Shown: positions 18,527-26,879 of the stretch, in pieces | Position numbering within the stretch: position 1 is the stretch's first letter | Layout: each line of letters opens with the position of its first letter | Origin: DASYYE01 sp035946955 | GTDB taxonomy: Bacteria > Actinomycetota > Actinomycetes > Streptosporangiales > Streptosporangiaceae | NCBI GenBank assembly: GCA_035946955.1 | Contig: DASYYE010000218.1 | Coordinates: forward strand, 36,979-100,978 | Length of the DNA stretch: 64,000 nucleotides | Direction of reading: 5' to 3' | Translations under genes and position numbers: made by a program | The notes under the pieces: generated by a model | What the model saw: the letters and a program-made list of their open reading frames with translations, nothing else | The model's database searches: none | What the model was told of the DNA's origin: nothing

Positions 18527-19326
18527 CCCGTGGTGCCCCCGGCGGCCGCCGGCTGCAAGGCGCCTTCATGCTCGGGGGCTTCATGTTCAGAGGTTTCGGG
18601 CTGGTTCAGCCTCAGCCGCAGCCAGGTAGCGGCCACGTCCAGGGAGGTCGACGCCGAGTGACGCACCACGGAGAACGTCGAGCCGGGGACGTCACGCCAG
18701 CAGACCGGGATCTCGGTCACCGCCGCGCCCAGCCGCTGGCAGTGGGCGATCAACTCGATGTCGAACGCGAAACCGGTGGTCTTGAGTGCCCGTGCCGCGG
18801 CACGGGCCAGCGGCCCGGCGAAGAACTTGAACCCGCACTGGGTGTCGGTGCAGTCCGGCAGCACCGTGCGGGCCAGGGCACGGAACGCGGCCGCGCCGAC
18901 CCGGCGGGTACGGCAGTGCCTGTCCTCGACGTCTGAGCCTGCCAGCGCGCGGGACCCGATCACCATGGGGGCACCGACGGCCAGCAGGCTGACCACGACA
19001 TCGAGGGCGGACAGGTCGGTGGCCATGTCAGCGTCGCAGAACCCGACGAACGGCGCGCGCGTGGCGAGGAACCCCGCCCGTACCGCGAGCCCCTTCCCTG
19101 GGCGGTCGCAGCGCAGTAACCCAACAGGCACCGGTCCGGCTGGCCAGCCACGCACCACCTCGGGGGTCGGGTCGGTGCTCGCGCTGTCGACCACGATCAC
19201 GGCAACGCTCAGCGGCAGCGCAGCGGCCTTTGCACACAGCTTGGCCAGCCCCTCGGGCAGTCGGCTGGACTCGTTGTGCGCCGGGACAACGATCTCAAGG
19301 GACGCCGGGGGCATGCCGGTCATCAC
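18523..19326 (-). CDS. Glycosyltransferase family 2 (dolichyl/polyprenyl-phosphate sugar synthase type)
   Basis: 267 residues, GT-A fold without membrane helices. LEIVVPAHNESSRLPEGL starts the nucleotide-binding domain, FVGFCDADMATDL carries the DAD (DxD-type) metal motif, and GSRALAGSDVEDRHCRTRR plus TQCGFKFFAGPLARAA match the ALG5/DPM1-like branch that makes polyprenyl-phosphate hexose. Such an enzyme would supply a lipid-linked sugar donor to a GT-C transferase like the AftD protein two genes downstream. Possible starts are GTG 19326, ATG 19323 and ATG 19314, and no strong RBS separates them. It lies 9 bp after the DUF2613-like gene. Confidence 0.85.
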   Translation of the reverse strand: MMTGMPPASLEIVVPAHNESSRLPEGLAKLCAKAAALPLSVAVIVVDSASTDPTPEVVRGWPAGPVPVGLLRCDRPGKGLAVRAGFLATRAPFVGFCDADMATDLSALDVVVSLLAVGAPMVIGSRALAGSDVEDRHCRTRRVGAAAFRALARTVLPDCTDTQCGFKFFAGPLARAAARALKTTGFAFDIELIAHCQRLGAAVTEIPVCWRDVPGSTFSVVRHSASTSLDVAATWLRLRLNQPETSEHEAPEHEGALQPAAAGGTTG

Positions 19327-19335
19327 CCGGCCAGG

Positions 19336-19473
19336 TCAGCGCGAGCCGTACTGGTAGAGCGACGCGTGGCTCGCTGTGCCGTTGGCCGTCCCGGCGAGCG
19401 CTGCGGGGAGTGTGAAGCCGACCGCGGCACCGAGCAGTACCCCGATAGCGACGGCGATCAGCAAGCGGACCAC
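19336..19473 (-). CDS. Small DUF2613-like secreted/membrane peptide
   Basis: 45 residues from GTG 19473, preceded by GGAGGTGAGGGG. The frame extends to 19527 but that part lacks an RBS. It has one hydrophobic segment (LLIAVAIGVLLGAAVGFTL) and a C-terminus ending in QYGSR. DUF2613 proteins are about this size, end in a similar YGSR motif and, in mycobacteria, a small secreted protein (Rv0236A) lies next to aftD. The same neighbourhood here supports the assignment. It is the first gene of the operon with GT2, GT4 and aftD, behind a KstR box 89 bp upstream. Its function is unknown even in mycobacteria, and a chaperone or subunit role for AftD is inference. Confidence 0.68.
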   Translation of the reverse strand: MVRLLIAVAIGVLLGAAVGFTLPAALAGTANGTASHASLYQYGSR

Positions 19474-19561
19474 GGCACCCCTCACCTCCAGCGTGTGCAG
19501 GCTCACAGGACAGCCGGGCCGCGTCACAACCGTGCCCAGCCCCCATCAAGCTGCCAGAAAA

Positions 19562-19575
19562 TGTAACAGGTTCTA
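19562..19575. promoter_or_regulatory. KstR operator (box 4), upstream of DUF2613-GT2-GT4-aftD operon
   Basis: TGTAACAGGTTCTA fits TNNAACNNGTTNNA at all fixed positions. It lies between the 3' end of the membrane protein gene at 19665 and the first gene of the glycan operon, so the only transcript it can govern is the leftward arabinosyltransferase operon. Confidence 0.83.
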
Positions 19576-19664
19576 GTACTGATGGGTAGCCAAAGACCCA
19601 CAAGCGTGTGGTTTAGGTGGATTTTTAGCTGGCACCAATAGCGGCCGGTCATCAGACCGCGTTC

Positions 19665-21596
19665 TCACGCCGCCGGGGGGACGCGGTACACGACCAGCCC
19701 AGGCAGGGTGGTGGCCGCACCCGGCCCGCCTGGGACGAGCACCGACCCGCCTGGGGCGAGCACCGTGCAGCCCGGCAGCCTGGGCCGGGGGGCAGTACCG
19801 GCGTCCACGATCACGAACCTCACACCGGCAGCCTGCAGCGCGGCCGTCAGCGGCGCGCTGGAGCGGACCAGCCGGTCCAGGCGCCGCGCCCGAGGGTCGT
19901 CGGGCGCCAGTTGCACCCGTCCCACCAGGCCGCCGTCGTTCCAGACCACGGGGCGGGACAGCAGCCGCGGCCAGGGATCGAGCACCGTCCGCCTGCCGTT
20001 CCAGGCCGGGTCGCGGTAGGCGGTCCACGGGAGCAGCAGCACGGCCCCTCGCGCCGGGTCGGCATTGACCATCCTGGCGACCGCCAGCCAGTCCGCCGGG
20101 TACCAGGCAGGGCGCAACCGGCCCCCGGCCCCCCAGGACAGCCCTGGCAGCAGCAGCAACGGGGCGAGTATCGCCATCACCCCGGCCGCCACCCCCGGCA
20201 GGTCACCCCGACGCCTCTTGCTGTTATCAGCGCCGTTGGGTCGGTCGCAGCCTGTATCAGCGCCGTTGGGTCGGCCGCAGCCTGCCCCGCTGCGGGACTG
20301 GTGCCCCACCACCCCACGCACCCCCGCCTGGCGCTCGGGTCTCCATGATCCTGAAGGAATTTCAGTCCCTATGACTGAGAAGTCGACATGATCATGGATT
20401 TGGGGCGGGTGGGCGGCGCGCTGGCCACCTCGCCGGAGCCACCAGGCAACCGCAAGGCCATAGCCCACGGCCTCGGCCAGGGCCAGCGGGGCCACGAACT
20501 GCTGGCCGTCGCGGAGCACTGCGAACCCGGGCCACAGGCTCGTGGCCGCCCGGAGCAGGTGCTGGCCTGGCGTGGTCAGCCCGATGCTCGCGATGGCCAG
20601 CCCCGCCAGTCCCGCGAACGTCAGCCCGGGCCAGCGCCGGGCCCGTGCCCCGGCCACGTATGCGGCCAGCGCGATGGCCATCGCTGCCAGCCACACCACT
20701 GACCAGGCCCCGCCGTACCCGGCCGGCACCGTCTGGGAGTTCCATGCCCCGCCCAGCATCGCCACGCTGCCGAACGCCCCGAACGGCGTATCCGCCCCCG
20801 CGGCGAACAAGGCACCACCCGCCGGGTCGGCGTACTGCGAGTGCAACACCGCCGGGACCAGCCACGGCAGGCTGCCCACCACCAGCAGGCCCACCGCGAC
20901 CGCCACTGCCTGTGCCCGGCGCGCGCAACTGGTCTCCGCGCGGCCAGTGGGCTGGCCCGGCACCCGCCCAAACAGGGCGGCAGGCACCAGCACGAGCGCG
21001 GTGATGCTCATGGCCGCGAACCCACCGACTACCGCGGGCAGCAGCGCCAGGCTCAGCCGACCTGTGCCGCGCCATGACGGCGCCGACATGGCGACCACGG
21101 CGCGCAGTACCCACGGGAGGCCCGCGTAGCCGAGCAGCAGTGCCCACTGGCCGATGAGGAGCCGTTCGGCAACAAACGGGTTCCACGTGTAGTACACGCC
21201 AGCGGCCAAGCGAGCGGGCCAGGGCTCACGGCCAAGCAGTGCCACAGCGCCGGAACAGGCCAGTGCGAAGATGGCGAGCAGCACCAGTTTCTGGAGCACG
21301 TCCGCCGGGACGGCCCGGGACAGGGCGGCCACCACCACATCACTCGGCACGGCCCGGGGCGCACCGGACGTCAGCCCAGACAGCGCCGCGCTGAACGGCT
21401 CGCGCGGCACCAACACCATGTCGTAGCTGAGCAGGAACCCGCGCCGCAGCGCGGGCCCGAGCGCCAGCACGCCCAAGCCGAGCCCTGCCAGGAGCCCTAT
21501 GAGCGCCGTCGCTCTCCGCTGGTCTGGCCTGGACAGAACGCCTGGCGATGTGGGCGGCCGCGGACGTACCAGCCAGGTCCGGGCCACAGCACCCAC
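19665..21596 (-). CDS. Polytopic GT-C-like membrane protein
   Basis: 643 residues with roughly a dozen membrane helices. Early extracytoplasmic loops carry LSYDMVLVPREPF and PSDVVVAALSRAVPADVLQKL, and YYTWNPFVAERLLIGQWALLLGYAGLPW follows. This pattern belongs to actinobacterial GT-C-like membrane proteins found near arabinan and mannan genes. The C-terminal 120 residues form a soluble domain (LLPWTAYRDPAWNGRRTVLDPWPRL). Between helices, residues about 395-460 are coded by an odd insert containing a 30 bp tandem duplication and an AT-richer palindromic stretch. It lies upstream of the KstR-controlled glycan operon on the same strand but is separated from it by 190 bp and its own 3' end. The function is a prediction only. 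Confidence 0.7.
   Translation of the reverse strand: MGAVARTWLVRPRPPTSPGVLSRPDQRRATALIGLLAGLGLGVLALGPALRRGFLLSYDMVLVPREPFSAALSGLTSGAPRAVPSDVVVAALSRAVPADVLQKLVLLAIFALACSGAVALLGREPWPARLAAGVYYTWNPFVAERLLIGQWALLLGYAGLPWVLRAVVAMSAPSWRGTGRLSLALLPAVVGGFAAMSITALVLVPAALFGRVPGQPTGRAETSCARRAQAVAVAVGLLVVGSLPWLVPAVLHSQYADPAGGALFAAGADTPFGAFGSVAMLGGAWNSQTVPAGYGGAWSVVWLAAMAIALAAYVAGARARRWPGLTFAGLAGLAIASIGLTTPGQHLLRAATSLWPGFAVLRDGQQFVAPLALAEAVGYGLAVAWWLRRGGQRAAHPPQIHDHVDFSVIGTEIPSGSWRPERQAGVRGVVGHQSRSGAGCGRPNGADTGCDRPNGADNSKRRRGDLPGVAAGVMAILAPLLLLPGLSWGAGGRLRPAWYPADWLAVARMVNADPARGAVLLLPWTAYRDPAWNGRRTVLDPWPRLLSRPVVWNDGGLVGRVQLAPDDPRARRLDRLVRSSAPLTAALQAAGVRFVIVDAGTAPRPRLPGCTVLAPGGSVLVPGGPGAATTLPGLVVYRVPPAA
20225..20284. 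repeat. 30 bp tandem repeat (2 copies) inside the GT-C-like gene
   Basis: Two adjacent 30 bp units beginning TATCAGCGCCGTTGGGTCGG differ by one base (T or C at position 25 of the unit). The length keeps the frame and encodes a repeated C-[GD]-RPNGAD motif in a hydrophilic loop. Two units are too few for a CRISPR array. Confidence 0.85.
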
Positions 21597-21694
21597 CCCC
21601 TCGTCAGGCTGACGGAGAGTCTCTCACGCGCGGCGCGCGCTCCCCACGGCCCCGCGCAACACCTTTCCTGCTGTTACCGGCATCCTGCTCATGA

Positions 21695-24600
21695 TCAGTT
21701 GGGTGGCTGGCCGTCAGTCGTGAATGCGTAGAGATCCGAGTTCTGCCCGCCCGCATAGATGGCGCCGCTCGCGACCACGGGTGGCGTTGTCGCGCCAGCG
21801 GATGACGAATACCTCCAGAGCCGAAGGCCGTCGGTGATGCGCCCAGCGCCAAACACTCCGGTGGAAGTGTCGAACACGTAGGTCACGTAGGCCGAGGCGA
21901 CCCCGGTGACTGGGCTGCCGATCTTTGTGTTCCACACGAGAGTGCCTTTGACGGCATTGAGCCCGTAGAGATGCCCGTTGGCGGAGCCCGCCACGAGGAT
22001 CAGTCCATGCTGGAAAGTGGCTTGCAGCGTGAGTGAGTTGCCAATCCGCCCGCTGGTGTTGTACTGCCACAGAGCGGACCCGGTGGTCTCCTGGACGGCG
22101 TAGACCGAGTTTCCGGCGCCAAAATAGACCGTCCCGCCAGAGACGGCCGCAGGCATGGTCACCGCACTGCCGGTCCCGGTGGAGTAGGTCCACAGCGGCG
22201 CACCGGATGCCGTCGAGAGGGCCTGGATGGCTCCGTTGGTCTCGCCGACGATGAGGGTCTTCGCGGCCGTATCCAGCGCGGGGGCGGTGGGTGCCGGGGC
22301 CGCCAAGGTCGTGGACCACAGTTCCTGTCCCGTGGCTTCGCTGAGGGCTTCGACGACGCCAGTGCTGGCGGTCACGTAGATGTCCCCGCCGCCGTAGACC
22401 GGGGTGGACACATCACCGCCGATGGCGTCCGACCACGCCATTTGCCCGGTGCTGGTCGAGACCGCATTGAGCGAGCCGTCATTCGCGCCGGCGAACACCA
22501 AGCCGAGGGCGGTGTCCACGGCTGGCGCGCCGTCCAGTGCGGCTCCCGAGGGCAGCGACCAGGTCCACAGCGGGACACCGTCATGGACGTCGACCGCCAC
22601 CAACTGCCCGGCGGCATTGGCGGTGTAGGCGACGTCGTCCGCCACGGCAGGCGGGACGCTGACGGGAGCGCTGGACTGGTAGTCCCAGGCCAGGTTCATA
22701 TAGGTTCCACTGCCAGCGCCGACGCTGTCGTACACGTCAGGGTCGTTCGGTTCGTAACCGGTATGCCCGGGGCCGTACCCGGCCTGTGCCCACTGGTTGA
22801 CGACCGTGATCGCCGCGCTAGCGGTGTCGCCCGAAGTCTGGCCGGTCACTGTGAGCGAGGTGAGGCCGAAGGGGGTGCTGGCAGGGATTTTCACCGCAGT
22901 GGCAGGTAGCTGCCCGGTACCGGTCGTGGTCGTGGTCATGGTCGTCTTGCCCGCCATGGTGATGGTAACGGCCTCGGAGTCGCCGAAACCGCTGCCAGAT
23001 ACCTTCGTCTTCACCCCCGGCGGCACGAAATGGGGTTTCGCTTGGACCGTCGGGCTGGTGGCCGAGGGCAGGACCGCGAAGCCGGACCGAGCGGGAGGAA
23101 CGCTTGCCTGGCCCGTCGTCGAGACGCTGTAGGCGGTGACCTGGTAGGTGCCCCCCGCGGCCGGGACTGGGTAGGAGAACTCCCAGCCGCTCGAGGTGCT
23201 GCCAGGAGAGTCCACGGTGGCGGGGTTGGCGACCGGCCCGGACACCCACTGGCCTGTGGCAGCATCCCACCACGGCCCTTGGGGACCGCTGGCTTGCACC
23301 GCCACCGTCACCTGCGCGAGGCCCGCCGTGTCGGACGCCGACCCGGTCACATTCAGGTCACCGTCAGGGTTGGGAACCTGAGAGGAGTCCGTGGGAGCGG
23401 TCACTGTCACGGTGGGCAAGGGGGTCTCGTTTCCTCCGCCCACCGCGAAGTCGTACAGGAACCCGTCGGCCGAGGTGACCAAGATGTTCCCGCCCGACAC
23501 CGCTGGCGAACCCGTGATGTACTGCCCGGTCTGGTAGTGGTACAACAGCGTCCCGTCGGCCAGGGAATCAACATCCACCCCGCCAGCCAGATCCCCCACC
23601 ACCACGACCTCCGACCCGGAAGGCCCGGCGACCGCGGGAGAGGAGTCCACGCCCACGTTGGCGGGATCGTGGTTGCTCCAGATCACCGCCCCGGTCACCG
23701 CGTTCAGGTCCACCAGCCCATTGGCATCGCCCAGGACCAGGTTGTCGCCGTCCAACGCCGCCGTGCTGATGTTCGTGCCGGAACTGTTGACCTCTTTGCT
23801 GTAATCGACGGCCCACACCTGCGCCCCGGTGGTCAGGTCCAGTGCGTACATGATCCCGTACTTGGACTCCACATATGCCACGCCGTCGGCGAAGCCGTTC
23901 GCCCCTGGCGGCGAGACCACCACTCCCGCGCCCACGTCAGCCTGGCCGGTCGGGTCGTAGATCGCGAAGTTCCAGACCTCTTGGCCCGTCACCGCGTCGA
24001 TGCCGTACACCCGCGAGTCCGGGTCGGAACTGCCGGCCAGCACCAGCGGCTCTCCCTGCGCGTCCACCGTGTACGACAGTGGGTCCCAGCTCCCCGACCT
24101 CTGCGCATAACCGGTGAACGCCCACTCCTGTGAACAGTCGCTCTGGTTCAGGGCGTACACCGGGCCACTCGCGGTGTTGGTATCGTTCGCGGCGATATAG
24201 ACCGTCGGTGCCCCGCCCGGCGGGGTGGCCGCGACCGGCGTCCCCTCTATCTGCACCCCCTCCGGAGTGAACGAACACTCCACCGCCCCCGTGTCAGCGT
24301 TCAGCTTGTACACGCGCGAACTATTGAAGGTCGCAGCCCACACCGCGCCATCGGTCACCAGTGGCGTGGACCGGACCTGCGGTCCCAGCCCCACCGACCA
24401 CACGATCTGCCCGTTTGCCGTATTGACAGCCAGCAGGTCGCCGTTCTGGGTACCGACGTACGCCAGGCTCTCTCCCAAATCGGAGTCGTAAGCCACGACC
24501 GGGGAATCCACTGCCGCCCCGTAGATGCCTGCCGCCCAGCTCACGCCCAAACTCGCGGCGTTGGCGGTCGTCACGGAACTGCCGACGGCCCAGCCCTGCA

Positions 24601-24787
24601 ACTGCGGGCCACCATGAAGCTCCGGCCAGTCGTCACTCGAATCCTTCGCTGCCCTGGCTTGCGGATGGCCCGCAAATCCGGCTGCGGAAGCAATTCCCCC
24701 AGCCACCGGAATGCCGCATGCCACCACCGCCGCGACCACCGAAATTCGGGTCAGCCGCCACAATGGGCAGGCTCGGAACCATCGCAT
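21695..24787 (-). CDS. Secreted PQQ-like beta-propeller repeat protein with Ig-like domains
   Basis: 1030 residues from ATG 24787, preceded by GGAGGGGGAG. The in-frame ATG at 24823 is upstream of that RBS and is less likely. It has a Sec signal peptide (residues about 8-36, ending ASAAG), a first PQQ-type propeller (about 50-450; repeats such as ANGQIVWSVGL and LTTGAQVWAVDY), an Ig-like stretch (about 455-575), an IPT/TIG-like stretch (about 580-665; PPGVKTKVSGSGFGDSEAV) and a second propeller (about 680-1030; TGQMAWSDAIGGDVSTP, SGAPLWTYSTG). No PQQ dehydrogenase active-site residues are evident, so a binding or structural surface role is more likely than catalysis. A terminator-like hairpin lies in its leader. 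Confidence 0.85.
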   Translation of the reverse strand: MRWFRACPLWRLTRISVVAAVVACGIPVAGGIASAAGFAGHPQARAAKDSSDDWPELHGGPQLQGWAVGSSVTTANAASLGVSWAAGIYGAAVDSPVVAYDSDLGESLAYVGTQNGDLLAVNTANGQIVWSVGLGPQVRSTPLVTDGAVWAATFNSSRVYKLNADTGAVECSFTPEGVQIEGTPVAATPPGGAPTVYIAANDTNTASGPVYALNQSDCSQEWAFTGYAQRSGSWDPLSYTVDAQGEPLVLAGSSDPDSRVYGIDAVTGQEVWNFAIYDPTGQADVGAGVVVSPPGANGFADGVAYVESKYGIMYALDLTTGAQVWAVDYSKEVNSSGTNISTAALDGDNLVLGDANGLVDLNAVTGAVIWSNHDPANVGVDSSPAVAGPSGSEVVVVGDLAGGVDVDSLADGTLLYHYQTGQYITGSPAVSGGNILVTSADGFLYDFAVGGGNETPLPTVTVTAPTDSSQVPNPDGDLNVTGSASDTAGLAQVTVAVQASGPQGPWWDAATGQWVSGPVANPATVDSPGSTSSGWEFSYPVPAAGGTYQVTAYSVSTTGQASVPPARSGFAVLPSATSPTVQAKPHFVPPGVKTKVSGSGFGDSEAVTITMAGKTTMTTTTTGTGQLPATAVKIPASTPFGLTSLTVTGQTSGDTASAAITVVNQWAQAGYGPGHTGYEPNDPDVYDSVGAGSGTYMNLAWDYQSSAPVSVPPAVADDVAYTANAAGQLVAVDVHDGVPLWTWSLPSGAALDGAPAVDTALGLVFAGANDGSLNAVSTSTGQMAWSDAIGGDVSTPVYGGGDIYVTASTGVVEALSEATGQELWSTTLAAPAPTAPALDTAAKTLIVGETNGAIQALSTASGAPLWTYSTGTGSAVTMPAAVSGGTVYFGAGNSVYAVQETTGSALWQYNTSGRIGNSLTLQATFQHGLILVAGSANGHLYGLNAVKGTLVWNTKIGSPVTGVASAYVTYVFDTSTGVFGAGRITDGLRLWRYSSSAGATTPPVVASGAIYAGGQNSDLYAFTTDGQPPN

Positions 24788-24838
24788 TACACTCCCCCTC
24801 CAGCCGCTGGCCCCCTCGGCCACTGCGACCTGGCAAAA

Positions 24839-24859
24839 AAGCCGTCAGGAAAACGGCTT
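24839..24859 (-). terminator. Intrinsic-terminator-like hairpin in the leader of the PQQ-repeat gene
   Basis: Read on the minus strand, AAGCCGT, a 7 nt loop and ACGGCTT are followed by a run of T (TTTTTT in total) at 24835-24840. This is a factor-independent terminator shape, but it ends about 50 nt before the ATG at 24787, inside the expected 5' leader, so it could act as an attenuator. If it instead ends a transcript from the right, no gene for it is visible before 25239. Confidence 0.6.
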
Positions 24860-25238
24860 CCCCTAGCTTTATGTCAGTTCACTGCCTGTTCAGCAGAGCC
24901 CGCCCTCACAGCCGACCCACGTCCGGCATCTCCGGGCAGCCAACAGGCATAGACGCTCAGCGAACCACCTCCCCGTCCCCTCCCCTGCGGTCAGCCCCCC
25001 ACCAGATTTCAGGCCGCCGCCCCAAATAGTGTGGCATCGCCCCACTCATTAACACAAGTTCAGGTATTCCCCTGAGAGCCGTAGTGCGGTGAATCGAGAC
25101 ATTAACGAACTACGTCCGGTTTTCTGAATTGAGTAAAACTCTTTGGATTCCATCACCTGGTTCAGGTGGCAGGGTGGCCGCGGGTTGTTTGTGTCATGGC
25201 CGGTTTCACCTGTTGTGCGCGGGCGGCCGTCGCTGTAG
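24860..25238. other. Long intergenic region, possible structured leader
   Basis: No convincing gene between the PQQ-repeat gene and the LLM oxidoreductase 3' end. On the minus strand, TGCCTGTT (24942-24949) can pair with AACAGGCA (24883-24890), enclosing about 50 nt with G-rich segments and standing directly before the terminator-like hairpin. I do not recognise a known riboswitch class. The part from 25030 to 25140 is AT-richer and may hold the promoter. Confidence 0.4.
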
Positions 25239-26117
25239 TTAGCGGTTGACCGTGGCGATGACGGTGTCGGCGAACTCCCGGAGCTTCGCGGTCTTCTCCG
25301 CCAGCGGCTGCGTGTCCGGGCCGGTGTGGTACGGCCAGCGGAAGCCCACGATGACGTCGGTGACACCCTGGTCGGCCAGCCGGAGCACGCCGTCTGCCGT
25401 GTAGGCATCCATGGAGACCACGTGGACCTCGAACGGCCGGCCATCGGTGCCCTCGCAGCGGCGGAACTCGCGGAGCCTGGCGAGCAGCCCGGGCAGTTCC
25501 GCTGGGTCGCCGCCGCCATGCAGCCAGCCGTCCCCCACCCGGGCGGCGCGGCACAGCGCGGCATCCGAGTGACCGCCGATGAGGACGGGGATGGGCCGGT
25601 CCGGCACTGGGGCGATCTTGACGGGTGGCAGGTCGAACACCTCCCCGCGGAAGGAGAAGTAGCCTCCGGCGGACAGGCCACGGACGATCGCGAGAGCTTC
25701 GTCCATCCGCCGCCCGCGGTGCTGCCATGGCACGCCCAGCACCTCGTAGTCCTCCCGCCACGGGCTCGTGCCCACGCCGAGGACAAGCCGGTTGCCGGTG
25801 AGCACCGCGGTCGATGTGGCCTGCTTGGCCACCAGTACCGGGTTCCGTACCGGCAGTTTCAGCACGAAGGTGATGAACCTCAGCCGCCGCGTGACCGCAC
25901 CCAGGGCGGGGATCAGCGAGAACGGCTCGAGGAAGGGCTTGTCTTCGAGGAACTCGCGGGTGCCGTCGGGGTTGAAGGGGTACCGGCTGGTCGCGTGCTG
26001 TGGATAGCAGACGCTGTCCGGCACCACCATGGAGTCGTACCCGGCTTCCTCGGCAGCTTGGGCGAGCGGCACGTAGTACGACGGGTCCGTCATCGACTCG
26101 GCGTAGCAGAAGCGCAC
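25239..26117 (-). CDS. LLM-class F420-dependent oxidoreductase
   Basis: 292 residues, (beta/alpha)8 luciferase-like monooxygenase fold. I chose GTG 26117 because GGAGG lies 4 nt upstream and the protein then opens with VRFCYAESMTDPSYYVPLA, normal for this family. The longer frame to 26585 overlaps the divergent gene. Motifs: RLRFITFVLKLPVRNPVLVAKQ, RLVLGVGTSPWREDYEVLGV and PIPVLIGGHSDAALCRAAR. Members of this group use F420 or FMN to oxidise or reduce diverse substrates, and one (Rv3520c) belongs to the mycobacterial KstR regulon. A KstR-like box lies 37 bp upstream between this and the divergent NTF2-like gene. The substrate is unknown, with a steroid inferred from context. Confidence 0.86.
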   Translation of the reverse strand: MRFCYAESMTDPSYYVPLAQAAEEAGYDSMVVPDSVCYPQHATSRYPFNPDGTREFLEDKPFLEPFSLIPALGAVTRRLRFITFVLKLPVRNPVLVAKQATSTAVLTGNRLVLGVGTSPWREDYEVLGVPWQHRGRRMDEALAIVRGLSAGGYFSFRGEVFDLPPVKIAPVPDRPIPVLIGGHSDAALCRAARVGDGWLHGGGDPAELPGLLARLREFRRCEGTDGRPFEVHVVSMDAYTADGVLRLADQGVTDVIVGFRWPYHTGPDTQPLAEKTAKLREFADTVIATVNR

Positions 26118-26153
26118 GAGACCTCCGGGTCTGGCAGCCTGGTTCGCAACAAT

Positions 26154-26167
26154 TAGAACAGGTTCTT
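26154..26167. promoter_or_regulatory. KstR-like operator (box 5), divergent LLM / NTF2-like promoter
   Basis: TAGAACAGGTTCTT matches TNNAACNNGTTNNA except for the last base (T for A), and its inner AGAACAGGTTCT is a near-perfect palindrome. It is 37 bp from one start (26117) and 35 bp from the other (26202), well placed to control both. Confidence 0.8.
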
Positions 26168-26201
26168 GTCCTGTGTCAATCGGTGCGAGGAGACTGTCGC
26201 C

Positions 26202-26681
26202 ATGGACCTCGCCGCGCTCGAAAGCATCCGCCAGGTGAAGTACCGCTACCTCCGCTGCGTCGACCTCAAGCGCTGGGAGGAACTCGCGGACACGCTGACC
26301 CCCGACGCCACGGCCGATTACGGCACGCCCGCGCTCGGTGAGCCCCTGCGGCTGGCCGGGCGGGAGGCGATCGTCGACTTCATGCGGCGCAGCCTGGGCC
26401 CGGACATCATCACCACGCACTTCGCCAGCCAGCCGGAGATCACCATCGAGGGTGACACGGCCAGCGGCACGTGGTGCTTCGAGGACACGGTGATCGCGAC
26501 CGAGCACCGCGTGGTGATCAAAGGCGCGGCGTTCTACGAGGACCGCTACTCCCGCGGTGACGACGGCGCCTGGCGCATCGCGCACACCGGCTACGTCCGC
26601 ACCTATGAAGTGACGCTCTCCCTGGACGACCTGCCGAGCCTCCGCATCACGGCCAACCGCTGGGCCCCCCAGCCCGCCTAA
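26202..26681 (+). CDS. SnoaL/NTF2-like (BaiE-type) small protein
   Basis: 159 residues from ATG 26202, with GAGGAGACTGTCGCC upstream. An alternative frame start at 26166 precedes the RBS. It is a cone-shaped alpha+beta NTF2 fold: N-terminal LESIRQVKYRYLRCVDLKRWEELADTLTPDATADYG, then TTHFASQPEITIEGDTASGTWCFEDTV and RGDDGAWRIAHTGYVRTYE. Family members include ketosteroid isomerases, bile-acid 7-alpha-dehydratase BaiE and polyketide cyclases, and the Tyr/Asp/His set near residues 15-80 fits an acid-base pocket. In this position, across a KstR box from an LLM oxidoreductase, a steroid dehydratase or isomerase role is plausible but unproven. Confidence 0.83.
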   Translation: MDLAALESIRQVKYRYLRCVDLKRWEELADTLTPDATADYGTPALGEPLRLAGREAIVDFMRRSLGPDIITTHFASQPEITIEGDTASGTWCFEDTVIATEHRVVIKGAAFYEDRYSRGDDGAWRIAHTGYVRTYEVTLSLDDLPSLRITANRWAPQPA

Positions 26682-26719
26682 CCCACCCCTATCCGAGACC
26701 CCCCCTGTGGACGACCGAC

Positions 26720-26765
26720 AGCGGTTCAGTTTTTGGCCCTCAGCGGGGCCAAAAACTGAACCGCT
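26720..26765. terminator. Strong perfect hairpin downstream of NTF2-like gene
   Basis: Two perfectly complementary 20 nt arms (26720-26739 and 26746-26765) with a 6 nt loop contain TTTTT and AAAAA inside the stem. It lies 39 bp after the NTF2-like stop and before the next promoter (KstR box 6), so it most likely ends that transcript in either direction. Confidence 0.75.
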
Positions 26766-26830
26766 ATGAAGTCGATCATGGAGCAGGTGGCGGCGCGACC
26801 GGGCACCTGGGCGCTTCCGTTGACGCCTTC

Positions 26831-26844
26831 TAGAACCTGTTCTA
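26831..26844. promoter_or_regulatory. KstR operator (box 6), upstream of DUF1214-SDR-sulfotransferase operon
   Basis: TAGAACCTGTTCTA fits the KstR consensus at every fixed position and is close to a perfect palindrome. It lies 36 bp before the GTG at 26880, where an operator would overlap the promoter or transcription start of the rightward operon. Confidence 0.88.
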
Positions 26845-26879
26845 CTCTGCGAGGCAGTCCGGGTGTCGGAGGGTTACGG

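Noticed and set aside
20225..20284. Possible CRISPR-like repeats
   Set aside because: Only two adjacent 30 bp units without spacers, inside a coding frame, and no cas genes are in the window.
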